NCBI RefSeq assembly: GCF_030068545.1
Contig: NZ_JASJOR010000012.1
Location: 62,001 to 126,000 of the forward strand
DNA: 64,000 nt
Direction of reading: 5' to 3'
DNA from: Xanthocytophaga flava
Lineage (GTDB): Bacteria; Bacteroidota; Bacteroidia; Cytophagales; 172606-1
A model generated the notes under the pieces. The model had not been told where the DNA came from, ran no database searches, and saw only the letters and a program-made list of their open reading frames with translations. The translations under genes were made by a program, and so were the position numbers. Position 1 is the first letter of the stretch, and each line of letters opens with the position of its first letter. Positions 1 through 8,275 of this stretch are shown one piece after another.

Positions 1-2
1 CG

Positions 3-338
3 AATATCCCTCACAATATTTATGTATACAATCCGAAAACCAAATTGTTTGAGTTTGATCTGACTCTTTCTGAAATTACCAGTCCGGAGTTTAATACAAA
101 AACGAAAACTATTCATAGCTCCTGGAGGGGAAGTTGTTGTGATCATGGACGTGATACCTATCGGTATATCAATGGTAAACTGATCCTGGTTGCTCGTTAT
201 CAGGAAGACTGTACACATACAAAAGAAGATGGAACCGAATATTGTTATATTATAGACGGAAAGCTGATAAAAGGAAAGTGGATTGAAAAAAAGAAAAAGA
301 AGCTAGTAAGTGAAGTTTATCCTGAAGAAAAGAAATAA
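3..338 (+). CDS. C-terminal part of an XAC2610-like protein (5' truncated by window edge)
   Basis: The reading frame is open from the first complete codon at base 3 to the stop at 336-338, so the true start lies outside the window; the TTG at 45 is an internal Leu codon rather than a convincing start. What is visible resembles the C-terminal half of XAC2610-type secreted proteins: a 'YNPKTKLFEF' strand, 'SEITSPEFNTKTKTI', and a closing 'YRYINGKLILV' strand. A vicinal Cys pair (SCCDHG) and a lysine-rich tail are present. No function is assigned to this family. It ends 62 bp before nadE on the same strand. The family guess rests on pattern resemblance only. Confidence 0.5.
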   Translation, partial: NIPHNIYVYNPKTKLFEFDLTLSEITSPEFNTKTKTIHSSWRGSCCDHGRDTYRYINGKLILVARYQEDCTHTKEDGTEYCYIIDGKLIKGKWIEKKKKKLVSEVYPEEKK

Positions 339-400
339 ATGCGGGAGTATAGAGTAGTCTATTCTTTCGTAGTACAACATACTTAAACACAGTAACAGAT

Positions 401-2383
401 ATGAATCCTCTTAAAATTGCAGCGGCAGTGGTAAACCAGACTCCTTTGGACTGGAAACGTAATGTGCAACATCATCTGGATGCGATAGCAGAAGCCAAGA
501 AGCAAAATATAAGTTTGTTGTGTTTTCCGGAATTGAGCATATCCGGATATGGATGTGAAGATATGTTTTATGCACCCGGAGTTACGCAAACAGCAGGTGA
601 AATGCTTCAACTTATTGCAGATGCGAGTGAAGGAATTATGGTCTCAGTTGGATTACCTGTTCGGTATAATCATCGTTTGTATAATACAGCATGTTTTATT
701 GCAGATAAGAAGATTCAGGGATTTGTATGTAAAAAAAATCTTCCTGGCAATAGCATCTATTATGAGCCACGCTGGTTTCATGCCTGGGAAGCTGGAGTTG
801 TTACTTCTATTGAAATCAACGGTCAGGAATACCCAGCCGGAGACCTGATTTTTGAAGTGCAAGGTATCCGGGTTGGTTATGAGATATGTGAAGATGCATG
901 GATTGCCCATCGTCCGGGACGTGAATTGTATTTACGTGGCGTTGATATTATTCTCAATCCTAGTGCCAGCCACTTTGAGTTTGGAAAGTCATTTTTACGG
1001 GAGCGGTTTGTTATGGATGCTTCCCGTGCATTTGGGGCCACCTATTTGTATGTGAATCTGTTGGGAAATGAATCCGGGCGTGCCATCTTTGATGGAGATG
1101 CCTTTATCACCTCTTCTGCTGTAGGATTGGCTTCCGGAAGTCGGTTTAGCTATAAGGATTTTCTTCTGGTATCTGCAGTTATTGATGTAGACAATACTCG
1201 ACTCTCACAGGTACAGAATCGTGTCCCACTAATTAAAAATGATTTTGGGATTATTAAAGTGCCTTTTGTATGGTACAAAGCTGCTTATGAGCCTTACAGT
1301 TATGACTTAGAGAGTTGGGAGAAAAGCCAGTATACCAAAGAAGAAGAGTTTGCCCGTTGTATTGCACTGGCTCTATTTGACTACCTGCGTAAGAGCCGTT
1401 CCAATGGTTGGGTAATTTCGCTGAGTGGCGGTGCCGATTCCTCTGCTATTGCCTCTTTGTGCCGACTGGCAATCAAACTTTGTATAGAAGAAATAGGTTT
1501 GGAAGGCTTACAAAAAAAGCTGTATTATCAGAAAGATATTCAAAATTGTAAGACGGAAGCAGATGTAGCAGCTACATTGATTACATGTGTTTACCAGGCA
1601 ACAGAAAACAGTTCGGATGATACCCGTAACTCGGCAGAAACGCTGGCAAAAGATCTGGACGTTGAATACTTTGAGATTAGCATTGACACATTGGTAAAAG
1701 AATACCGTACTTTAATAGAAGGTGGCTTGGGTCGTAAACTTTCCTGGGAGACAGATGATGTTCCTTTACAAAATATCCAGGCACGGGTACGGGCTCCAAG
1801 TATTTGGTTACTAGCCAATGTGAAAAATGCGTTGTTACTCTCTACCAGCAACCGTTCTGAGGCTGCTGTTGGCTATGCCACTATGGATGGGGATACTGCA
1901 GGTAGCATCAGTCCGATTGCTGGTATCAACAAGCATTTTATTCGTCAATGGCTGCGTTGGCTGGAAACCGATGGATTGGAAGGACGGATTCGTTTTGCTG
2001 GACTGAAAGCAGTGAATAGTCTGCAGCCTACTGCTGAATTGCGACCTCAGGATAAAAAGCAGACAGATGAGGAAGATCTGATGCCATATGCCTTACTGGA
2101 TGCTATTGAAGATGCTGCCATACGTGATAAGAAGATGCCTAAGGATATATTGCCATTGATGAAATACAAGTTTGAGGGTATCTATACAGAAGAGGTAATT
2201 ATCAAGTCTATTGAACGATTTTTCCGGTTGTGGAGCCGTAACCAATGGAAACGGGAACGATATGCTCCCGGATTCCATGTGGATGATCATAGCTTAGACC
2301 CTAAAACATGGTGTCGCTTCCCGATTTTGTCAGGAGGTTTTGAAAAGGAACTGGAGGATATGAGAAAAAGCATAGGAGAATAG
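401..2383 (+). CDS. nadE: Glutamine-dependent NAD+ synthase
   Basis: Catalyses the last step of NAD+ synthesis, ATP-dependent amidation of nicotinate adenine dinucleotide, with ammonia from glutamine. The 660-aa protein has both expected domains. The N-terminal nitrilase-type glutaminase (about residues 4-290) carries the Glu-Lys-Cys triad: E44 in CFPELSISGY, the Lys of KKNLPGN (111-112) and C163 in YEICEDAW. The C-terminal synthetase (about 320-640) has the ATP pyrophosphatase loop SGGADSS at 342-348. Full length for the two-domain bacterial form. It heads a same-strand run of genes, several of which look nucleotide- or NAD-related, so it may supply substrate to that group; the latter point is inference. 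Confidence 0.97.
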   Translation: MNPLKIAAAVVNQTPLDWKRNVQHHLDAIAEAKKQNISLLCFPELSISGYGCEDMFYAPGVTQTAGEMLQLIADASEGIMVSVGLPVRYNHRLYNTACFIADKKIQGFVCKKNLPGNSIYYEPRWFHAWEAGVVTSIEINGQEYPAGDLIFEVQGIRVGYEICEDAWIAHRPGRELYLRGVDIILNPSASHFEFGKSFLRERFVMDASRAFGATYLYVNLLGNESGRAIFDGDAFITSSAVGLASGSRFSYKDFLLVSAVIDVDNTRLSQVQNRVPLIKNDFGIIKVPFVWYKAAYEPYSYDLESWEKSQYTKEEEFARCIALALFDYLRKSRSNGWVISLSGGADSSAIASLCRLAIKLCIEEIGLEGLQKKLYYQKDIQNCKTEADVAATLITCVYQATENSSDDTRNSAETLAKDLDVEYFEISIDTLVKEYRTLIEGGLGRKLSWETDDVPLQNIQARVRAPSIWLLANVKNALLLSTSNRSEAAVGYATMDGDTAGSISPIAGINKHFIRQWLRWLETDGLEGRIRFAGLKAVNSLQPTAELRPQDKKQTDEEDLMPYALLDAIEDAAIRDKKMPKDILPLMKYKFEGIYTEEVIIKSIERFFRLWSRNQWKRERYAPGFHVDDHSLDPKTWCRFPILSGGFEKELEDMRKSIGE

Positions 2384-2421
2384 AAAAATCAGATAAGCCG
2401 CAAAGAAGCTACGTATAGTAT

Positions 2422-3030
2422 ATGGAAAGAGAGAAAATAAGAGTCTTGTATGCCCGGCAACACCAAACCGTTTTTCCTAAGCTGGGAGTTTTTCTGGGAG
2501 GGCCTACTCCTCCTGGCGGTGAGGCGATGACAACAGGGTGGAGGAGAACTGTTATTTATGCATTGGAAAAAGATGAGAGACTCGATCCAAGTATGGTTGT
2601 AGTTGCCCCTGAACCGGAAAGTGGTATCTGGTCTGATATTGATGTAGCAGGAAATTCAAAATTAACAGAGGTATTGAATAAGCAGGTTCCCTGGGAATGG
2701 CAATACCTGAATTTGTGTGATATTACTGCATTCTGGTTGCCAACTTACTGGCTGCCAGAAGTAGCTGAAAACTTTCCTGCTAACATTGGACCCACTACTC
2801 GGTTTGAACTCGGGTATTATTTACAGGAATATCTGAAAAGTCCGCAGCGGAGAAAGTTTATTATTGGGTCTCCGGAAGATGCAGAAGGAATAAAGTGGGC
2901 CAAGCGCATAACGGATATACATGGGATTAAATGGCATTTTTTGCCTAAAGGTGAGAAGCACAAATTAGTTGCTGATTCTTTTATTGAAGAAATTGCCACA
3001 ACGTTGGTTCAGAACAAATGGGAATATTAA
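2422..3030 (+). CDS. Nucleoside 2-deoxyribosyltransferase-like protein
   Basis: The 202-aa protein resembles the deoxyribosyltransferase-like family (Nuc_deoxyri_tr2 type). It has an N-terminal strand and glycine-rich loop FLGGPTPPGGE (about 25-35), a WR motif, a central 'PWEWQYLNLCDITAFWLP' segment and the family-typical 'GPTTRFELGYYL' (about 124-135), where the Glu is the likely nucleophile equivalent. Characterised relatives cleave or transfer the N-glycosidic bond of deoxynucleosides or nucleotides; the substrate here is unknown. It starts 38 bp after nadE. A second family member lies at 5713-6174. The fold-family call is fairly sure, the enzymatic activity is not. Confidence 0.68.
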   Translation: MEREKIRVLYARQHQTVFPKLGVFLGGPTPPGGEAMTTGWRRTVIYALEKDERLDPSMVVVAPEPESGIWSDIDVAGNSKLTEVLNKQVPWEWQYLNLCDITAFWLPTYWLPEVAENFPANIGPTTRFELGYYLQEYLKSPQRRKFIIGSPEDAEGIKWAKRITDIHGIKWHFLPKGEKHKLVADSFIEEIATTLVQNKWEY

Positions 3031-3041
3031 GAAAATATGTC

Positions 3042-3593
3042 ATGAAAAAAAGTCTTTTGTTTTTAGCATTTGTATCCTTTTCTATACTCTGTAATGCACA
3101 AACAGATGAAGAGATCAAACCTTTTATAGTAAAAGGATATGAAGTGCTGCATCAGGAAAATGGTGACTTGAATAAAGATGGTAAATCAGATTGCTTGCTT
3201 ATTTTAAAAGCAAAAGGGGAGGATAAAAAAACAGAAGAAGTTCCTCGTCCATTGCTAATCCTGATCCGGCAGCCAGATGGAAAACTAAAGCAGGTTGCCC
3301 GAAACGACAAGGTTGTCTTATGTTATCAGTGTGGTGGTGTTTTTGGTGATCCGTTTTCTGATATTACTATCAAAAATGGTTATTTTTCGATTGAACATTA
3401 TGGAGGTAGCAGTTGGCGCTGGACCCGGATTATAACATTTAAGTACACTCCAACTGATAAAAAGTGGTACCTGCACAAAGATGGTTCAGATTCATTTCAT
3501 ACTTCTGAGCCTGACAAAGTAGAAACAAAAGTTAAAACAACAAAGGATTTTGGGAAAGTGCTGTTTGAAAACTATGATGTCAATAAAGAATAA
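3042..3593 (+). CDS. Secreted conserved protein of unknown function
   Basis: I chose the ATG at 3042 rather than the upstream in-frame ATG at 3018, because 3042 begins a clean signal peptide (MKKSLLFLAFVSFSILCNAQ) and avoids overlap with the previous gene. The mature part has an Asp-rich, calcium-loop-like stretch GDLNKDGKSD near its N-terminus, a CYQCGG pair in the middle, and a 'EHYGGSSWRW' segment followed by a tryptophan-rich strand. I recognise the pattern (exported protein with one DxNxDGxxD loop followed by a beta-rich domain) but know of no assigned function. It lies 11 bp after the deoxyribosyltransferase-like gene. Confidence 0.72.
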   Translation: MKKSLLFLAFVSFSILCNAQTDEEIKPFIVKGYEVLHQENGDLNKDGKSDCLLILKAKGEDKKTEEVPRPLLILIRQPDGKLKQVARNDKVVLCYQCGGVFGDPFSDITIKNGYFSIEHYGGSSWRWTRIITFKYTPTDKKWYLHKDGSDSFHTSEPDKVETKVKTTKDFGKVLFENYDVNKE

Positions 3594-3613
3594 CCCGATT
3601 TGCTACTAAAACA

Positions 3614-4171
3614 ATGAGTTTCTGGAACAAGGATGAAAATAGCCCTCATTTTGAAGTATTCCCACTAAGCGCCAGTGATCAGGATTCATTACGTACTGAG
3701 ATTCATAATATGTATCAGGCGCGGTGGGGGATGTGGATATTGCTGGTAGGTGTAGTGGTCGGTGCATTTTTTCTACTACGGATGTTCTTGCCTATTACCT
3801 GGGCTGGAGCCTGGAAGATTAGTCTGGGTATATATGTAGGATTAGGCGTTTTGTCATGGATCTGGCTAAGCTGGGATATACGGCGGCTCAAAGAAGATCT
3901 GAGATCTGGCCTTAAAAATAAGCTGCAAACTGTTGCCTGTCTGGATGATGATGTTTCAACTGACACCCAAATGAAAAAGAAGAGTACAAAATATGTTACG
4001 CTAAAATATCCCTATACTGCTACACAACGTAAAAGCTTCTATCTAAGAACCAGGAATGAAGAATTAGACCTGAAAGAAAAGCTGGAATTGGAGTATCTTG
4101 AAAAGTCGGGGTTTATTCTGAGTCTTCGTAATATATCTTTTATTAATCGATCTGAGGATACTATTGAGTAA
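3614..4171 (+). CDS. Two-helix membrane protein of unknown function
   Basis: The 185-aa protein has a soluble N-terminus of about 38 residues, two transmembrane helices (WGMWILLVGVVVGAFFLL and ISLGIYVGLGVLSWIWL, about 39-58 and 70-86) and a basic, mostly hydrophilic C-terminal half. It starts 20 bp after the secreted protein gene, so the two are probably co-transcribed. I do not recognise a family. The following stretch of about 100 bp before the exonuclease holds no gene or clear terminator. Confidence 0.68.
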   Translation: MSFWNKDENSPHFEVFPLSASDQDSLRTEIHNMYQARWGMWILLVGVVVGAFFLLRMFLPITWAGAWKISLGIYVGLGVLSWIWLSWDIRRLKEDLRSGLKNKLQTVACLDDDVSTDTQMKKKSTKYVTLKYPYTATQRKSFYLRTRNEELDLKEKLELEYLEKSGFILSLRNISFINRSEDTIE

Positions 4172-4272
4172 ACAGAATAAGTTTCTTAGGGTATTGGTCG
4201 ACGGAAAAATGAAATGGGCAAGAAAATCCAACCGAAAAGATACTATTTTTGCTGAGAAACCACATAGTATAG

Positions 4273-5046
4273 ATGGCAGACGACTTACGACAATTTACCA
4301 ATATTGTATTCCTGGATATTGAAACTGTTTCAGGAGTAGAGCATTATGAGCAGCTGGATGAACGAATGCAATACCTGTGGTCAAAGAAAGCCAATCAATA
4401 TCGAAAGGCAGGCACTGAAACAGATACGGAACTTTTCAGACAACGTGGTGGAATTCTGGCTGAATTTGGAAAGATAGTTTCAATTGCTTTAGGCTATCTG
4501 ATTGAAAAGAAAGGGAAAACAGTTTTATCCATTACCAGTCTGGTATCTGACGATGAACGTGCTATGCTGGAGAAGTTCAATGACTATCTGAAACGTTTTG
4601 ATTTGCATATCAATCGTCAGAATGGTGAGTACTCTTCTCGTCGGCCCATACAACTTTGTGCCCATAACGGAAAAGAATTTGACTTTCCCTATCTGGCCAG
4701 ACGCATTCTTATTAACCGACTTCCTCTGCCTGGACCTTTGCAGATGCAGGGTAAAAAGCCTTGGGAGATCCAGCATATTGATACGATGGACCTTTGGAAG
4801 TTTGGTGATTTCAAGAACTTTACATCCTTGGACTTATTGGCCGCTATTTTTGATATACCTTCCAGTAAAGAAGAGATGGATGGAAGTCTGGTGCATGAAG
4901 TATACTACGAAGAGCATGACCTGGATAAGATAGCTCGTTATTGTGCATTAGATGTAGTCAATGCTGCTCAGGTATTATTAGCCATGAGTGGGTATGCCAT
5001 ATTGCCTCCTGAATGCATCGAACCTACACGAATTGAGATTATATAG
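4273..5046 (+). CDS. PolB-type 3'-5' exonuclease (DEDD family)
   Basis: Predicted 3'-5' exonuclease related to the proofreading domain of family B DNA polymerases, but freestanding. The DEDD motifs are visible: D15-x-E17 in VFLDIETVSG (exo I), 'CAHNGKEFDFPYLARR' (exo II, about 125-140), and 'YCALDVVNAAQVLL' (exo III, YxxxD, about 224-237). It therefore probably acts on DNA or RNA 3' ends with two metal ions. The 257-aa length matches the standalone family (DNA_pol_B_exo2 type). It sits 20 bp before the DUF4291 gene. Cellular role is not known from the sequence. Confidence 0.85.
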   Translation: MADDLRQFTNIVFLDIETVSGVEHYEQLDERMQYLWSKKANQYRKAGTETDTELFRQRGGILAEFGKIVSIALGYLIEKKGKTVLSITSLVSDDERAMLEKFNDYLKRFDLHINRQNGEYSSRRPIQLCAHNGKEFDFPYLARRILINRLPLPGPLQMQGKKPWEIQHIDTMDLWKFGDFKNFTSLDLLAAIFDIPSSKEEMDGSLVHEVYYEEHDLDKIARYCALDVVNAAQVLLAMSGYAILPPECIEPTRIEII

Positions 5047-5066
5047 AGGTGGTGTTATAAATAGAG

Positions 5067-5702
5067 ATGAGGTTACTTACAGAAAAGTATACAGAACAAC
5101 AGGAAAGACTTCCGGATACTGGAAAGCACATTGCTGGACAATTTGATGAGGAGAAAATAATTGTTTATCAGGCATATAAACCTTCTATTGCAAACTTTGC
5201 TGTTACCAATAAATTTCTTGGTGGGAAAGATTATAGCTATACCCGAATGACATGGATAAAGCCTGGTTTTATCTGGATGATGTTTCGGTCAGGATGGGCA
5301 ACCAAGGAAAATCAGGAGAGAATCCTTGCAATATCTATAGGAAGATCTCATTTTGAAACTATTCTGAAACAGGCTGTGCACACCAGTTTTAAGCCAGTTA
5401 TCTATCCCTCTGGTGAAGAGTGGAACACTGCAATGAAACAATCTGATGTAAGAATACAGTGGGACCCTGACCATTATCCAAATGGGAAGACGTTGAATCG
5501 AAGAGCTATTCAATTGGGACTAAAAGGACAAATGGCAGAACAGTTTGCCAAAAAGTGGATTCTGGATATTGAGGATATTACAGACTTTGTCATAGAACAG
5601 AGGAAAAATATGGATGCAAATGGAATCGGTGAGTTGATAGTACCCAAAGAAGATATTTATACCTTGAGTGATAGTGCGCTTATAAAACAATTAGATCTAT
5701 AA
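5067..5702 (+). CDS. DUF4291 family protein
   Basis: The 211-aa protein matches what I know of DUF4291: an early 'IIVYQAYKPSIANFAV' segment, 'YTRMTWIKPGFIWMMFRSGWA' (written here in parts: YTRMTWIKPGF, then WMMFRSGWA), 'ILAISIGRSHFE' and 'VRIQWDPDHYPNGKTLNRRAIQLGL'. The last block with conserved QWDPDH and RRAIQLG is characteristic. The family has no settled biochemical function to my knowledge. It lies between an exonuclease (20 bp upstream) and a deoxyribosyltransferase-like gene (10 bp downstream), which suggests a nucleotide- or nucleic-acid-related role. Confidence 0.75.
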   Translation: MRLLTEKYTEQQERLPDTGKHIAGQFDEEKIIVYQAYKPSIANFAVTNKFLGGKDYSYTRMTWIKPGFIWMMFRSGWATKENQERILAISIGRSHFETILKQAVHTSFKPVIYPSGEEWNTAMKQSDVRIQWDPDHYPNGKTLNRRAIQLGLKGQMAEQFAKKWILDIEDITDFVIEQRKNMDANGIGELIVPKEDIYTLSDSALIKQLDL

Positions 5703-5712
5703 ATCCTATCAT

Positions 5713-6174
5713 ATGCCTGTTATATATCCTCCTGATTCTATATATATTCCAGCTAATCATACCTCTATATTTCTGGCAGGAAGCATCGAAATGGGAAAAG
5801 CAGAGGATTGGCAACAGAAGGTCATTACGGCCATAGATAGGACGAATGTAACTATTTTGAATCCACGAAGAGCTGCCTGGAATGCAGATTGGGAGCAAAC
5901 AATCTCTAACCCGGATTTTAAAGGCCAGGTAAGCTGGGAATTGGAAGGATTGGAACGAGCAGACCTGATACTTGTCTATTTTGAACCTACTACCAAAGCA
6001 CCTGTTTCTATGCTGGAGTTTGGATTGTATGCCCGTTCCGGAAAATTGCGGGTTTGCTGTCCGGATGGATTCTGGCGAAAAGGGAATATCGACATTGTGT
6101 GTGACCGATATTCCATTACTCAGGTTCCAGATCTGAGAAGTCTGATACAATCTGCGAAAAGCTATCTGCAGTAG
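5713..6174 (+). CDS. Nucleoside 2-deoxyribosyltransferase domain protein
   Basis: The 153-aa protein is a typical compact member of the deoxyribosyltransferase-like family. The sequence has FLAGSIEMG (phosphate/ribose-binding loop, about 22-30), a DW motif, 'VTILNPRRAAWNADWEQ' (about 46-62), 'QVSWELEGLERADLILVYF' and 'SMLEFGLYARSGK' (about 98-110), whose Glu corresponds to the catalytic nucleophile of characterised enzymes. The substrate is unknown. Last gene of the same-strand cluster beginning with nadE; the next gene is on the opposite strand and ends 35 bp away. Confidence 0.8.
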   Translation: MPVIYPPDSIYIPANHTSIFLAGSIEMGKAEDWQQKVITAIDRTNVTILNPRRAAWNADWEQTISNPDFKGQVSWELEGLERADLILVYFEPTTKAPVSMLEFGLYARSGKLRVCCPDGFWRKGNIDIVCDRYSITQVPDLRSLIQSAKSYLQ

Positions 6175-6209
6175 TAGCTTTCATATATTGAGGATATCAG
6201 ATCTTTAAT

Positions 6210-6932
6210 CTAAAATTGATACTTAGTGCCTATTGTCGGATATGCCTGCACTTTATTGTCTTGACTAATGAGATGATAATACAGACTAATTCTTGATCCA
6301 ATAAAAAAGCCTTTCTTTATTCGAAACCATATCTGTGGATCTCCATAAAAAGCAAGCTTCTTTCCTTTTTGACCTTTGGTGTAATCTATGCCTTGATCTT
6401 TGTTTTCTGTCCAGGCAACTATACTTCCTTCAACGAAGATTTTATAATTCGCAAAAAACTTTCCCAGATAGAATGTGAGTTGAGGATCATGGCTGGGCTT
6501 GTGAAAGGCATTATATCGATACAGTAGATTTGCACTTAGCCAAGCTCCTTTCCATTGGAATGGATAGGAAATTCCTGCTCCAAATGAATTCGTCAGATAG
6601 TAGCCAAAAGAAGGTGGTGCAATACCAAGTCCTCCTGTATAATTCAGCGAGAAATAGACTTTTGGTTTCCAGAATTTCAAAGTTTGAGAAATTTGAATAA
6701 ATGTTTGGCCTGTATTATTTTTATCTCCACTCAAAAATGACTGGACTTTCAACAGGAATGAACCTGTAGCATTGGTATCTACATCTTTAAAATACTGAAA
6801 GCTAATCATTGGAAAATTGGCAGTATTATGTTTGGGATCTACAGAATGTCTGAAATCATAATGCAGTTGTAGATCCTGACTAAATAGTAAACCGGCTTTA
6901 AACAATAGAAGAAGAATGAATGTCTTTTTCAT
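6210..6932 (-). CDS. DUF5020-like outer-membrane beta-barrel protein
   Basis: I set the start at the Met that opens a signal peptide (MKKTFILLLLFKAGLLFSQ), 15 codons inside the longest frame. The mature protein is strand-rich with alternating aromatic residues and ends in a C-terminal Phe (GTKYQF), typical of an outer-membrane barrel. 'LQLHYDFRHSVDPKHNTANFP' (shown over two adjacent strands) and 'KVQSFLSGDKNNTGQTF' match the DUF5020 / Tsx-like barrel pattern, so a nucleoside-channel-like porin is possible but unproven. It is convergent with the deoxyribosyltransferase-like gene. Confidence 0.68.
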   Translation of the reverse strand: MKKTFILLLLFKAGLLFSQDLQLHYDFRHSVDPKHNTANFPMISFQYFKDVDTNATGSFLLKVQSFLSGDKNNTGQTFIQISQTLKFWKPKVYFSLNYTGGLGIAPPSFGYYLTNSFGAGISYPFQWKGAWLSANLLYRYNAFHKPSHDPQLTFYLGKFFANYKIFVEGSIVAWTENKDQGIDYTKGQKGKKLAFYGDPQIWFRIKKGFFIGSRISLYYHLISQDNKVQAYPTIGTKYQF

Positions 6933-7063
6933 ACCTTTAATAAAATAAATTGAGGGTGAAGGTTGATTTTTGATCATTCAAAAGTCTCTCAAAACGAAAA
7001 CAATAATCAGAAATCAGGCGTAAACGTGAATTACGAATAGTTAATCCCAGTCTTATCACCCTT

Positions 7064-8263
7064 ATGAGTCCTTCAGAGGAAAAAGCTTTCTGTAAATTAT
7101 TCGGAGAGGCATATAGTAAATGTTTTGATAAGGAATTGACAGTTCCACTTTCTGAAGCAGACAGCAAATATTTCTCTTCCGAGATTGAGGAGCAGACAGG
7201 ATTGATAATTGGTTGGAAAACGCTGAAAAATTATTCCTTCTTTATTTTGAAGGATTCTACTGCGAAACAAGAGAACCCTTCGGTCGCTACATTGGATACA
7301 TTAGCACGTTATGTAGCCGATGCAGTCAAAACCGACGAGATCAGCCGAAAGCGTAATGAACCTCACTTTCCATATTGGTATACTTATCGGGATGGAATTG
7401 AGAAAGACATTCCTGTTAAAGATAATCAGGGAATAAGAACATCATCTCCTTTGATTGTTCACAGAAATAGCAAAGTGAAATACCTTTGGATAGGTATGAT
7501 TGTAATTGGTATTTTTCTCGCGGGTTATTATATAGTTTACCACTATTCACAATCGGAGCATTTTACAGATAATTTTAGCAACACAAGTACAGATTCACTC
7601 TTTCATAAAGGCTGGATGCTGAAAGACCTGGACACAAGTTTCTGGAACAAACGAAATGCAAAAAGTGGCTACCTTACCCTGTTTACTCTAGAAGGTGATA
7701 CTTACCCGGATTCTGCAAGGCGAGTGGGCATGAAAAACTTTTTAGTAAAGAAATTGGATACAGACTGTTTCTCAACCGAAATACATCTGGGCAACTTTAT
7801 TCCAGGACAAAACTGGCAACAGGCTGGAATTATTCTTATGGAAGATACTACTTTACTAAGCAGAAGTACTCGGCTAACCATTGGATACAATGGTTTCTTT
7901 GGTGGATATTCCAGACCAGGTGAGATATTAATTCAGGCGATCAGTTCCATACATGGAGGATTTAGTAAACCGGAGGAGATTGCTCATCTATCTCTTTTCA
8001 GCGTTGAGCCTGCTCAGTCTACAATAATTAAAAATAATCTACAGCGGTCTGCACTTCGCATCGAAAAGAATGGGCACCATTTTCGATTTTTATATGCGAC
8101 AGGAGCTTCTGATATTTTTGCGTTTAAAGAAGTGGTGAGCCGTGATCTGATGATCAATCCCCAATATGTTGGTATTTGTGCATTAAAAGGTTTTGTAAAA
8201 GATTCACAAGCTATGCCTGTTTATGTAGACTTGTTTAGTATTGAACCTATCCTTTGTGAGTAA
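7064..8263 (+). CDS. Membrane-anchored regulator-like protein with a lectin-like C-terminal domain
   Basis: The 399-aa protein has three parts. Residues 1-95 form a helical, winged-helix-like domain ('LIIGWKTLKNYSFFILKD', 'PSVATLDTLARYVADAV') of a kind seen at the N-terminus of Bacteroidota regulators. A single transmembrane helix follows at about 142-160 (YLWIGMIVIGIFLAGYYIV). Residues 165-399 form a beta-rich domain (DNFSNTSTDSLFHKGWMLKD..., 'NWQQAGIILMEDTT') resembling concanavalin/DUF1349-type carbohydrate-binding folds. With the N-terminus inside, a sensing domain would be periplasmic. I infer a one-component sensor; no target is evident. It is convergent with the CdsA-like gene 12 bp away. 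Confidence 0.62.
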   Translation: MSPSEEKAFCKLFGEAYSKCFDKELTVPLSEADSKYFSSEIEEQTGLIIGWKTLKNYSFFILKDSTAKQENPSVATLDTLARYVADAVKTDEISRKRNEPHFPYWYTYRDGIEKDIPVKDNQGIRTSSPLIVHRNSKVKYLWIGMIVIGIFLAGYYIVYHYSQSEHFTDNFSNTSTDSLFHKGWMLKDLDTSFWNKRNAKSGYLTLFTLEGDTYPDSARRVGMKNFLVKKLDTDCFSTEIHLGNFIPGQNWQQAGIILMEDTTLLSRSTRLTIGYNGFFGGYSRPGEILIQAISSIHGGFSKPEEIAHLSLFSVEPAQSTIIKNNLQRSALRIEKNGHHFRFLYATGASDIFAFKEVVSRDLMINPQYVGICALKGFVKDSQAMPVYVDLFSIEPILCE

Positions 8264-8275
8264 TAATGTACAGGC

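Noticed and set aside
45..338. The first frame as a complete gene starting at a TTG.
   Set aside because: The frame is open back to the window edge with conserved-looking residues before the TTG, so it is the tail of a longer gene.
3018..3041. Upstream ATG extending the secreted protein into the previous gene.
   Set aside because: The ATG at 3042 starts a textbook signal peptide; the eight extra codons would put charged residues ahead of it and overlap the previous gene.
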